The translations under genes were made by a program, and so were the position numbers. A stretch of 64,000 nucleotides of DNA from Niebla homalea (taxonomy: Eukaryota > Ascomycota > Lecanoromycetes > Lecanorales > Ramalinaceae): contig JAHGAU010000004.1 in assembly GCA_019925105.1 (NCBI GenBank), positions 248,001-312,000 on the forward strand, in the 5' to 3' direction. Positions 25,415 to 38,333 of this stretch are shown here, piece after piece (position 1 is the first letter of the stretch; each line of letters opens with the position of its first letter). The notes beneath the pieces are model-generated. The model was not told the origin of the DNA. It searched no databases and saw nothing but the letters and a program-made list of their open reading frames with translations.

Positions 25415-28400
25415 ACCTATTTAATATACTGTTAAGTTTAAGGGCTTTATTTTTTTTTAGTTTATTAATTGTTTTAATTATTATTTCCCTGGTTATTACT
25501 TTATTTATTATTATTGGTTTAAAATATATTATACCGTTAATATCTATTAGGTTAGCTTCCGGTAACGGGGGAAAGAACGCCTTTTAAGAACCTTAATCTT
25601 GCCGTTAAAGGTGTTTATTACCGTATTATTTAGTTTTTTTAAAGGTAAAAACTTAAGGATAAATTTAATTTTTTTACTTTATTCTTTACCGTATTTTATT
25701 AACTTTTAAATATTATAAAAAGAAACCATTAAGTTATATATTATAGCCCGGAAGTATATTTATTTAACCTTCCAGATAATTTTCTTTTTTTTTTCTTAAG
25801 CTTCCTTTAATTATTAAAGCGTCTTTTAATTCTTATATTTAATAATTTATTTTATAAGTATTTTTATTTTTATAATCGTTTTTATATATTTTTTATTTTA
25901 ATAAATTTTAACTCTTTAAAATAACTTTATTATTAAAATTATAACGTTAATTACTTTATTTAGAACCTTTATTACCTACTTTATAAAATGGTCGATTTAT
26001 TCCTTATTATCGAGCCGAAGGAGCTCCGTTAATTAAGATATTATTTTTACCGCTTTTATAAATACTTTAACTTCTTTAACTATTTTTTACGTTTATTTAA
26101 ACGGTAAAAACGGAATTATATCGACGGATTAATTTAAAGTTATTTATATTAAGACGTAATCCGAACCGTATTTTAAATCCTCTTAGGGTTTATATATTAT
26201 AATTAAGTTAATAATATTTTTTAAGTTAAATATTAAATTAATTATAATCTTAAATTTATAATTTTTTTATATAATAATTTTTTTAACGTTAATAATGTAA
26301 AGTTAAATTATATAATAGTTATTAATAACTCCTTAAATTTAATATAATTAATTATATAATTATCCTTATTTTATTAAACGTAATAAAGATTAAAGTCTTT
26401 TATTAAAAGATATTTATTAAATACGGCTATAATATTTTTAAATAACGGGATTATAAAATGTTTTTTCCTATTGGTTAATAACGGATTATACGTATTATAA
26501 ATATTTAAATTATCCTTAATATCTTTTTTTTATATAATTTAAAGCATATATAAGTTCCCTCCGTAATAAGTAACGTTTTAACTATTTATATTTAACCTTT
26601 TATTAATAAAGAAATACATTTATATTATTTTATTACCTTTAAAGGCTAAATAAAAACTATCTTCCGGATTAATTAAAAAATAAATATATAAATTATACGG
26701 CGGCTTTTATATCGCTATAATATTAATATCCTTTACCTTTTTAAATTTAAATATCGGTATTATAACTTTAATTACTTCCTTATATATATTATATTATATT
26801 ATCCTTAAAAGCGTAAATATATTAAATATTAATATCCGTTAAGCTTTCTTTATTAACTTTTATTTATATAAACGGTCTCTTTTTAAAATTAAACGTTATT
26901 TATCTTAATATTTTTATTATAATAATAATCCCGGTTAAATAACCGGTTTTAAAGATTAATATTATTATAAGCTTCCTTTTTTTTATATTATTAATTATCG
27001 CGTTTTACCTTTCCTTATTTAATAAGCTCCGTTTATATTTTAAAATTATTTTTAATTATTTTAAAATTATTTTTAATTATTTTACCGGTTTAAATTTATA
27101 TAAATTATAATATTAAACTTTAATTATTATTTTAATTTCTTTACGTTAAGTTTCCTTCACTCTTATTATATACCGTAAGTCCTACGTTAAATAATTATTA
27201 TTATTATACGCCACGTATTTTAACGCGTTTTTTATTAAGCCTTTTATTATTAAGTTAACGTATTTATACGTATTATACTTTTTAATATATATTACGTACT
27301 TTATACTATTAAAGTACCTCGTAATAATATATTTATACCTTTAATATTTAAAGTATTAATAAATATCCGTTACCCGGTTTTAAGGTCTTATTAATTCAAA
27401 GGACCCCCTTTTAATTATCCCTTTATTAAGGATATTATTATATATCCTTATTAATATTACGCTTAAGATAACCGTAAAGTATCTCTTTATATAATTAAAG
27501 GTATTTAACCTTTTTATTATAAAAAGGAGATTATAATTAATAATCTTTAACTTAAAATAAAAAACCGTATTTTCCTTCTTTATCTACTTTAAGGTAACTT
27601 CCTTTTCCTTTTTTATAAATTTTAATTAATATATCCTATTTATTATAATAATAAAGGATTACCTTAATATTTTTACCGTTTTATATCCCTTTTTACCGGT
27701 TTATCTTTTTAATTTCTTTAACCCTTTTTTCGCTTTTAATAAGGTTATATTAAGGAAAATATTTCCGTTTTATAGCTTACGTACCGTAATAATTTATTTT
27801 ATTAATAATTTTCTTATTACCTTAAACGCTTTTATTAATTATAACGGGTTTATTTTTACTATTATATTTTTTTTTTTTTTACCCGATAATTATATAATTA
27901 TTATCTTTACCTTCCTTAACGCCGCCGCCTTTTCTTTTATACTTACCTCCTTTATTATTAACGTTAATATTACCTTTATAACTTTTATTATTTAACTTAT
28001 CCTTATTCTTTTTTTTTAAAGTTTTTCTTGTCGCTTTTTTACTTTATACGTATCCTCTTTATTTCCTTTTGTTTCCGTCCGCCGGTATTTTTATTATTGC
28101 TTTTTAAGCTCCGTATAACCTCTTTAACTCCCTTAAACCTCTCCCCGTATTAACGTAAAAATCTGTTACTCTTTATAACCCGATTTATAGTATTAATTAA
28201 GTCTTTAATATAATATTCTTTTATATAATTATAAAAGGCTTTTTAACGTCCTTACCGTTTCCTTTTTTTTTATTTTTTCCTTACGTATTTAACGGTTATT
28301 TCATTTTATAATTTATTCTTATTTATTTAATATTTCTTTATTTTTATTTAGCTTTTTCTTAGTTTATATATACTTAATAAGGCCTTTTATGCCTCCGTTT

Positions 28401-28748
28401 ATCCTTTATCCGTCCCTACGTACCGTTCTTGTCCCCTCCGCCCTTTATTTATTACTTTTTATAATAATATTTTTATATATTATATACGTCCCTTTACGCG
28501 TATCTTATTAATTATAAACTTCTTATTTAATTTAAGGCCTTTCTATCTTATATTTATTACGTTATTTATATAATTTATTACCGTTCTTATTAATTTAAGC
28601 CGTTTACCCTTCCTCCCCTTTTACCTTTATTATTATTCCGCTTCCGCTTATCGTATTTAAAATACTGTCCTTATTATCACTTAAGCTATACACATATGCA
28701 TCGTTTCTGACCTCTGGGGTCCCGTTATTCGTCGCCATCTATGACTTC
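25415..28748 (-). mobile_element. LINE copy D, 5' half
   Basis: This continues copy D beyond LINE E. The sequence after 25428 matches E itself from about 22130 onward, exactly where D stopped at 19621. The right end carries the ORF1 start in reverse complement (CGTCGCCAT at about 28730-28738, with the RIP-resistant CCTCTGGGGTCCCGTTATTC next to it). A 13-bp target duplication follows at 28749-28761. The window contains both halves of this full-length element. Confidence 0.9.
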
Positions 28749-28761
28749 AAATATATAATAT

Positions 28762-29535
28762 AAAGACTTTAAAAGGATAAAAAATATTAGTGATTAAGAA
28801 GATATATAAAGTATAATTAAGGAATAAATCCCTATTATAATTATTATTATAATTATTAAGCTTAATATAATTAATTTAATGAAAATATTACGTAAAATTA
28901 AGCGTTATTAAAAGTTAATTAAATTTTAACTCCTTTTTACGTTAATCGTATATTTATATAAAAAGATTGCTTATAATTAAACTTATAAAGACGATTTCCG
29001 GTTTTAATAAGTAATTATTTATATAATTTAAGAAATAATAAAGGTATGTTTTATTTTTTACTTTAAATATAAGACTATTAATATAATTCTTTATACCTTA
29101 TTAATTTTACGTTAAAAGTATATAATTTTACTTATATTTACGTTAAGTATATTATTATTTAAATTAAATGTAATTAATTAATTAAGATGATAATATAAGC
29201 TAATAAGGTTTTTTTTTCTTTATATTTATAAATTAATTAAGCTTTATATTATTATTTATAAATATATAGTCGTTAAGCGGTTTAACTTATTAATTTAAAT
29301 GCGGTAATAAATCCCGGGGTAATAAATCCCGGGGTAATAAATCCGGGGTAATAAATCCCGGGGTAATAAATCCCGGGGTGGTAATACCGGGGTACTCTAC
29401 GTGGTCGTAATAATCATAATAATAATAATAACGGTAATAAGCTTTATTATAATAATAATAGTAATAAAAATAGCGATAATAATAACGGTAATAACGGGGG
29501 TAATAAAGATATTAATAACGATAATAATAATACTT
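28762..29535. other. Inter-LINE spacer with simple repeats
   Basis: A single-copy-like stretch between LINE D and LINE G. Before G inserted it was continuous with 41371 onward. It contains a 15-bp tandem repeat (29303-29392) and, to its right, a run of TAA/ATA trinucleotide-type repeats interspersed with ACGGTAATAA (about 29405-29530). No gene-like frame is visible. Confidence 0.5.
29303..29392. repeat. 15-bp tandem repeat GGTAATAAATCCCGG, about six units
   Basis: Five near-perfect copies plus a degenerate sixth (GGTGGTAATACCGG). The repeat is GC-richer than its surroundings. There are no spacers, so it is not a CRISPR array. Confidence 0.9.
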
Positions 29536-29548
29536 ATACGGATATTAT

Positions 29549-32350
29549 TAATTGATTAATTAATTTATACTACGGATCTAGCTAAGCTAATTCCGGCGTT
29601 CCTTAATACGCGGCCTTTTAACCTTATTAATAACCGTAAAAACTTAATACTTATAACGTTAAAATAAAAACCGGCGTTTATTAGGCCTTTACCCTTTATC
29701 TTTTAAGGTAAAGGATATTAATAACTATTTAAAAAGTAATAATTTATTTATATATTTTTTATATTTTAACTCCCTTAAGAAAATCCATAATATTACGATT
29801 ATATCCTTATAAGGGTTATTTTTAAGCTTATTATTTTTCTGTTTTTTTATATATTTATATTACTTTAACCTTATATAATACCTTTAAATATCTTTATTAA
29901 TACTTATATATTTAATATATATTTTTCTTATATTATTATCGTTACGGACTTTTTTAAAGCCTTTAAATAAGCGTTTATTATTATATTTTTACGGCTATAG
30001 AAAATATTTTCCGGTTTATATAATTAATATAACCGGTTTCCGCTTCTCTTTTTCTTCTTTAACCGGTAACGGGCTTTTTCCGTAAGGTTTTCAATAACCT
30101 TATTTATCTTTATAATGAAATCAAATTATAATAATATTTTAATAAATATTATAAATTTAATAATTACTTAAATACTTTACTTTATAAATAATATTTAATA
30201 ATAATTATAAATATTAATTTTTATTATAAATTTTAATTTAACTTCCGTAAATAAAAAATAAAAGATAAATATACATATAATATTTTACTTTCTTTATTTA
30301 TACTTATATTTAATATTTATTTAACCTCCGGTATATATAGTAAATAAGAAGTAAGTTAAATTATTCTTATTTATCCGGAGTTAAATTATTAATACGTTAT
30401 TATCCTTCTTTATAATATTATAACGGTAGAAAATTTTATTAATAATCTTTTTATCGTTAAGAATTAAGTAATAACGATTTTAAAATATAAAGTCCTTATA
30501 TTTCCGTTAACGTTTGATTTACTTTATTATAACTTATAAAGCGATTATTATAATTTTTATTCTTTAAATGTTTTTAATTTCGGTTTTTTTTTATATTTAA
30601 CGGAAATTTATATATACTTTAATTAACATTTAAGATATTAATAAAGTTAATTTCTTTCTTAACTTATTCTTATTTTATCTAAATAGGAAAAAGGATAAAT
30701 ATCTTTAAATTATTTTTTTAATTTAAGGTTTATTAAGATTTTAATAAATCTACTTATTTCTTATTATTATAATTAAGTATATATATCTTTTCAATTTTAT
30801 TTAAGCAATTATTTAATTTAATAAAACCTCGATTAATAATACAAAAACCTTAAACTTTAATACTGGGATAAAGGTTATTTTATAAGTACCGTTAATTACT
30901 CTTAAATACCGGTTCTGGACTTTCTATAATATTTAAATAAGCTTTTTTTTATATCCCGGAATACTTTTAAGTATATATTAAATAGCTATAATATAAATTA
31001 TAATTAACTTTATTACGGCCTGCTAAATAGTCCGGGCCTTTTATAACGTAATTCCTTATATCGATATAATAAGATAAATAAGGCCTTTTTTTTTATAAAG
31101 TTAATTTTTTTTTAATTTTTCTTATATAGTCTTATTAATTAAGCTTTTTTACTTATTTAAAAACTAAGGACTTTAATATTAATATCCGGTTTTACTATAA
31201 CTTTATTTAAGTCTATTATAATTATTATATTATATAACTTTAAACTTTTAATTATATAAATAAACTTATATTTATATAGTATAAATTAAGCCTTATAAAT
31301 TCTCACTTATTAAAAATAGACTTTATAAGTTTATTTTAATTTTAAATAATTTATATATATAAAGGTATTATAGGTTAAAAGGTAAACGTTATTAATAAAG
31401 TTTTTAACTTAAACCTTTTATTTTAATTTAATAAGCTCCTTAATTAATAAACCGTTAAAGAATAAAAATAATATAGAAAAAATAAGCGATTTTTAACAAA
31501 TTTTTATTAAAACGGACTTTATTAAACTTATCTTTTATCTTAAGTTAATTAACGTAACTTAATTACTTAAAAAACTTTTTATTTATTTAATTAAGAAGGG
31601 TAATATCCCCTTTTTCCTTAAGTTATATAATAACTTTTAATAATTTATTTTATTAAAAATATTTATAATATTAAGAAAAAGAAAACTTATAATATACTTT
31701 TTCCCGTAACCTTATATTATATATATGCCGTCGATTAATCCTTTGTAAGTTATTTTTATTAACCGATTTTTCCTTATTTTTATTTATTAATCGGGAAGAA
31801 ATTTATAAATTTCTATATAATTATTAAGGATCTTTATTATTATTGTTTTTAAGGTTTTCCTTAACGTATAAAAGAATATAATAAGTTTATAAAACTTTAT
31901 TTTAAAGTAATCCGACTTAATAAATTTCTTAAGGATAATTGTTTTCGCTTTTTTAAATTTATATAAATAATACTTAACGTTAAAGTATACTTAAAAGAAG
32001 TAAATAAAGACCTTTTTAAACGGTAAAATTATTATTAATAAGAATCTATTAAGAATCTTATTTAATCTTGGGGTTTTATCCTTTTTTAATTCATAAATCG
32101 TTTTAATTATTATATTTTATATTATTACCTTATTTATTAATACGGGGTCGGGGTACGTAACGTTATTAATATTATTTTAATTAACTTTTAATAAAGGGGG
32201 GGGAAATATTCCTTTAAGGGCCTTAATTTTACCGTTAAAAACATTAATTAATATATTATCAGGTTTCTTAAAAAGCGGGAATTTAAAAATAAACTTTAAT
32301 TTCTTATTTTATTCTTTATTATACTTTATTAACCTTTAAATATTATAAGA
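29549..32350 (-). mobile_element. LINE copy G, 3' half
   Basis: Minus-strand LINE whose 3' end lies at the left (ATTAATTGATTAATTAATTT, then the TACTACGGATCTAGCTAAGC block). It is bordered on the left by ATACGGATATTAT (29536-29548), repeated at 41358-41370 beyond the other half. It is interrupted at 32350 by LINE H. The order of segments follows copy E closely up to about 22410 of E. Heavily RIP-mutated. Confidence 0.9.
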
Positions 32351-35300
32351 TTATTTAATTGATTTGAAGTACCGAGAATGGCGACGAACAAAGGGACCCC
32401 AGAGGTCTAAAACGATATATACATATATAGCTTTAGCGATAGTAAGAGAAGTATATTAAGTATAATAAATGGAAGTAACGTGGTAATTAAAAATAAAATA
32501 ATAAATAAGTAAGTAATCTATATTAATAAAAATAACAACAACGTATATAAATAATATAATAATAATAAGCCGGATAACGCTTAAAATAAATAAGGAAATT
32601 AAGGTTAATAAAATACGCGTATTAAAACGTATAAAGTACATAATAATAATACGGAGGTAATAAGTAAATAAGGGGGTAAGAAAACCGGTACGGTATTAAC
32701 GGTAAGGGGTACGGGCGGGGGAAAAGGTAAAAAGACCGCGGTAAAAGTACTATTAAGGATATATAAAGGGGAAATAAAGTTAATAAAAAGGATAGGACTT
32801 TAAGGGATTAAAAGTAAAAAGCGGAGACGGTATATCGCCCAATAAATAAAGGCGAAAAGGCAATAAAGGAGGCGGTAAAGGCCTTAAAAGGACTTCTTAC
32901 GGTAAAGTGGAAAAATATTATATTAAAGACTTAGCCGATATTACGGATTAAATTAAAAAATATAAGGGACTTCTATATAAAAATAGCGATAAAATTGGGG
33001 GAGGCAGAACGGCTATAAGGCTCTTAAAGGGCGGTAATAAAAGTATTAATAAAGGGTAAAAACGGCGGTTTAAAGTTAAATATATAAGGCGAAAGTATAA
33101 AAACGGCGACCCTTTAAATAAAAAAAAAGCTAAGCAATAAAAATAATAAAAAGGGTACCTATAACAAAGAATAAAAGGATAACGGAAAAGAAAACGGTTA
33201 TATTAAGGAAAACGAGGATAATAATAATCTGCTTATTTAATAATAAAAAAAGAATACGGCAATAAAAATAAACTTATTATAATTAATAAGGACTTTTAAA
33301 GTAACAACGGAATTATTAATAAAATAGATTATTACGGTACGTAAATTATAAAATAAAAATATCCTTTTTAATATAACGTCTTTAAAAATAAAGGAAAACT
33401 TAAAGAAGTTTAAGGCTTAAGTTAATAAGGGAGAATATAAATCGGTTAAGGTTTTAAGGTAATTATTTATTATTATAATAAATAAAATATATTTATTATA
33501 TTTTAAAGAAGCCAAAAGAAAAATTACGTTAAGGAATATAAAAAAAAAAAAAAAATATAGTTTTTTATTTAAGGTTTAAAATTATTAATTATAAACTTTT
33601 ATTAATAATAAAAAGACTTAATTCCTTAAAACGCATAAAAAGGTATTTTATCGTTATATTAAACGTAACGTTAATAAAGATATATAATAATATCTTAAAT
33701 AAAAAGATTATTAAAAAGGATTTTTAAGATAATTTAATTATAAAATAAAGCGGTTAATATTTATTAATATTTTAAATATTAAAGCTATAAATATATTATT
33801 ATAAAATATTTTAATATTATAAAATATACGGTTTATATTAAAGGTTATAATATTTATAAATATATAAAGTTAATAATTAAAGGGCTTATAAAGGGTATAT
33901 TTAAATACGCCGTATATAATAAGGAAGGATATTTAATATAAGATTCTAAATATATAATAAAAGTTAAGGAAATTAAACGTAAGGAAACCCGGATAATTAT
34001 GAAAATTTAACGATATAACGTATATAAGATTAATTTAATAAGTTAATTAAAAATAGCTTTAAAATATAAATTTAATTAATTAAATAATAAAGGGTAAATA
34101 ACGGTAAAAAAAAGAAAACTCTTTACGATCTTAACCTTAAAGGCCGGCCGTCTTACGTTTCTAATAATAACCGGGAAGGTATTAAAATAAAAAACGTTTA
34201 ACTTTAATAAAAAGTCCGTAACTTAAATAAATAAAAAAAAAAAGCCTTTATAAAGGTTAATATATAATATATTAATATTTTTAAGAATAATATAATATAA
34301 CGTCCGTAATAAGGGAATTAAAGTAATAATATTAATATTTAAATTTAAAGAAATCAAGGATATTAATATTATAATAATATAGGAATTACTATATAATCTA
34401 TATATATATTTATTTATTAACTTAAAAAAGGGGTTTTACTTAACTTTTAAGGGGGATAAAATAACCAGAATATACTTCTTTATAAATAAATAATTTAACG
34501 TAAATATTTAAGATATTACTTATTATAATAAAAACCTTTATATATTCCGTATTATAAAAAAGGGGACTTAAAAGGCGACCTTAATATTTATAATATATAT
34601 AATCCGCTATTAATTAATAAAAAAGATTATTTATAATATTATTACTTAAAGAGGTTTTAATTACTTTAAGTAAATATAGATTATTTAAAGATTTTAACTT
34701 ATATTACTATATATAGAACAAAGAAAAACGTATAATAAATTATATTAAATCGGAAGACCTATTAATAGTTATTATTTAAATTAATTTTTTATTATTAATA
34801 TTATAAGGGATTATTACGTAAAAAAGTTATAAGTTTAAAACGATAATTAATTTAGCCTTTAATATAAAAGGGGTTATTAACGCGGTTATAACGTATAAGC
34901 CGTAAAAGAACTTAAAATATAATTCAGATTATATACCGATATAAATAACCTTAAATTAAACCGTTAATACGACCTTATTATTACCGGTAAGAAGGGCGTA
35001 AAAGACGGTTAAGACAAAAAAAAAGGTTTATATAAAAACGGAGGAAATAATAATATAGTTTACGGACTTCCCTTAATTAAATAATAAAGATTAAATCGAC
35101 CTTTTCATAAAGTAAATAATAAAGGTATTAAATGAAATAATTAATAAAATAATCCCGATAATAAAACCCTCTTAAAAAATTAAAATTTATTAAAATAAAA
35201 AATATATAACCGTAATAATAAAAATAAAAAGGTTAATAAAGCAGTCTTTTAAGTATAAGAATTAAAAGATACTTAATTAATTAAGGACTATTTAAGAAGA

Positions 35301-38300
35301 AAAATGTTAGGATCTCAGCAGAGCTGATCCTTGGCACCCGGAGCGGGTCTACCTTGTTCCGCTTGCTTGGCGCGCACCTTCATATATGCAACACCTACAT
35401 AGTTAGCTACCTACTCAACAATCATACATATTACTTATTACACACCCTTTATACTGAGCACGCCACAAAAAAGAGAAGATTATTAAGAAAATTAAGTAAA
35501 TATATTTTTAATTTATAGTATATAACTTAACGGTTTTATTTTATAATATTTAAAAGTTAACGAAATATAATAAAGAATAAAATAAGAAATTAAAGTTTAT
35601 CCTTAAATTCCCGTCCCTTAAAAAACCCAATAATATATTAATTAATATCTTTAATAAAAAGATTAAAACCTTTAAAAAAGTATTTTTCCCCTCTCTATTA
35701 AAAATTAATTTAAATAATATTAATAACGTTATATATTTTGATCTTATATTAATAAATAAAATAATAATATAAGATATAATAACTAAAATAATTAATAAAT
35801 TAAAGAAAAATAAAGCCCCGGAACCAAATAAGATCTTCAATAAATTCCTATTAATAATAATATTACTATTTAAAAGGGTCTTTATTTACCTTTTTTAAGT
35901 ATATTTCAATATCGGTTATTATTTATATAAGTTTAAGGAAATAAAGATAATTATCCTTAAGAAGCTTATTAAGCCGGATTATTTTAAGGTAAAATCTTAT
36001 AGATTTATTATATTCTTTTATATATTAAGGAAAACCTTAAAAACGGTAATAATAAAAATCCTTAATAATTATATAAAGAATTACGGACTTTTCCTTAATT
36101 AATAAATAAAAATAAAAAGATATTAATTAATAAAAATAACCCTTAAAAAATAAATTAACAATATATATATAATATAAAATTACGGGAAAAAATATATTAT
36201 AAGTTTTTTTCTTTTAATATTATAAATACTTTTAATAAAATAAATTATTAAAAATTACTATATAACTTAAGGAAAAAGGGGATATTATTTTTTTAATTAA
36301 ATAAATAAAAAGTTTCTTAAGTAATTAAGTTACATTAATTAACTTAAAGTAAAAGATAAATTTAATAAAGCCCATTATAATAAAGATTCCTTAAAGATTA
36401 TTTATTTCTTTTATATTATTTTTATTCTTTAATAATTTTTTAATTAAGGAGTTTATTAAGTTAAAATAGAAAGTTTAAGTTAAAAACTTTATTAATAACG
36501 TTTACCTTTTAATTTATAATATTTTTATATATATAAATTATTTAAAATTAAAATAAGCTTATAAGGTTTATTTTTAATAAATAAAAACTTACGGGGCTTA
36601 ATTTATATTATATAAATATAAACTTATTTATATAATTAAAAGCTTAAAACTATATAATATAATAATTATAATAAACTTAAATAAAATTATAATAAAGCCG
36701 GATATTAATATTAAAGTTTTTAGCCTTTAAGTAAATAAAAAGCTTAATTAAAAGGACTATATAAGAAAGGTTTAAAAGAAAATAACTTTATAAAAAAAGG
36801 CCTTATTTATCTTATTATATTAATATAAAGAATTACGTTATAGAAGGCTTAAACTATTTATTAAGCCGTAATAAAGTTAATTATAATATACGTTATAACT
36901 ATTTAATATATATTTAAAAGTACTCCGGAATATAGAAAGGAGTTTATTTAAATATTATAAAAAGTTTAAAACCGGTATTTAAGGGTAATTAACAGTATTT
37001 ATAAAGTAACTTTTATCCCGGTATTAAAGTCTAAAATCTTTATATTATTAATTAAAATCTTGTTAAATTAAATAATTACTTAAATAAGATTAAAGAAATA
37101 TATATACTTAATTACGATAATAGGAAATAAGCGGATCCGCTAGAATCTTAATAAGCCTTAAGTTAAAGGGAATAAATTAAAGATATTTATGCTTTTTTTT
37201 TATTAAGATAAAGTAAAAATAAATTAAGAAAAAGTTAACCTTATTAATATTTTAAAAATCAATTTAAACATATATAAATTCCCGTTAAATATAAAAAAAA
37301 CTAAAACTAAAAGGATTTAAAGAATAAAGGTTATAGTAATTATTTTATAAACCATAATAAAATAAACTGAACGTTAATAAAAATATAAGGACTTTATATT
37401 TTAAAGTTATTATTATTTAACTTTTAATAATAAAAAGATTATTAATAAATATCTTTATTATTATAATATTATAAGGAAAAGTAATAACGTATTAATAATT
37501 TAACTCCGGACGGGTAAAAACGGTTTAATTTATTTCCTATTTATTATATATATTAAAGGTCGGATAAATATTAAATATAAATATAAATAAAGAAAATAAA
37601 ATACCGTATATATCCTTATTTTTTATCCTTTATTTATAAAGATTAAGTTAAAATTTATCGTAAAAGTTAATACTTATAATTACCGTTAAATAGTATTTAT
37701 AAAGCGAAATATCCGGGTAACCGTTAAGTTTATAATGTTTACCGGATTATTATTATAATTTAACCTTATTATAAAAATAAATAAAGTTATTAAAAACCTT
37801 ATAAAAAAGGCCCGTTACCGGTTAAAGAAGAAAAAGAGAAGCGGAAACGGGTTATATTAATTATATAAACCGGAAAGTATCTTTTATAATTATAAAAATA
37901 TAATAATAAACGCTTATTAAAAGTCCTTAAAAAATTAACGGCGATAATAATATAAAAGGGATATATATTAAGCGCGTAAATATTAATAAGGATATTTAAA
38001 GGTATATTACGTAAGGTTAAAATAATATAAATATATAAAGGAACGGAAATATAATAAGTTTCAAGGTAACCCTTATAAGGATACGGTCGTAATATTATTA
38101 ATTTTCATTAAGAAGTTAAAATATAAAAAGTATATAAATAGATTATTATTTTTTAAACGGTTATTAATATCCTTTACCTTAAGGGATAAAGGGTAAAGGT
38201 TTAATAAACGCCGGTTTTTACTTTAATATTATAAGTATTAAGTTTTTACGGTTATTAATAAGGTTAAAAGGCCGCGTATTAAGGAACGCCGGAATTAGCT

Positions 38301-38333
38301 TAGCTAGATCCGTAGTATAAATCAATCAATCAA
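32351..38333 (+). mobile_element. LINE copy H, full length, nested in G, itself carrying a solo LTR
   Basis: Plus-strand copy. A 28-bp leader is followed by the ORF1 start at 32379 (ATGGCGACGAACAAAGGGAC, reading MATNKGTPEV). It ends with the conserved 3' block near 38280-38320 and TCAATCAATCAAT. TSD: TTAAATATTATAAGA (32336-32350) and TTAAATATTATAAAA (38334-38348), 14 of 15 identical, the mismatch being G/A. Length minus the solo LTR at 35305-35467 is about 5.8 kb. H lies opposite to its host copy G. No intact frame survives. Confidence 0.9.
35305..35467. repeat. Solo LTR with 5-bp TSD AAAAA, inside LINE H
   Basis: A 163-bp relative of the 1624-1797 LTR, beginning TGTTAGGATCTCAG and ending GAGCACGCCACA, with AAAAA at 35300-35304 and 35468-35472. 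Its G+C is normal, whereas the LINE around it is TA-saturated. Compared with 1624-1797 it lacks a few bases near the start (CAGAGCTGATCC) and has TTACTTATTACACACC near the end. The insertion site is only about 70 bp away, in LINE coordinates, from that of the other copy. Confidence 0.75.

Noticed and set aside
29303..29392. Possible CRISPR-like array
   Set aside because: The 15-bp units are directly adjacent with no spacers, and the genome is eukaryotic.
35550..35840. 96-codon minus-strand hydrophobic ORF inside LINE H
   Set aside because: It is antisense to the plus-strand LINE; the Leu/Ile/Phe richness follows from TA-rich composition.
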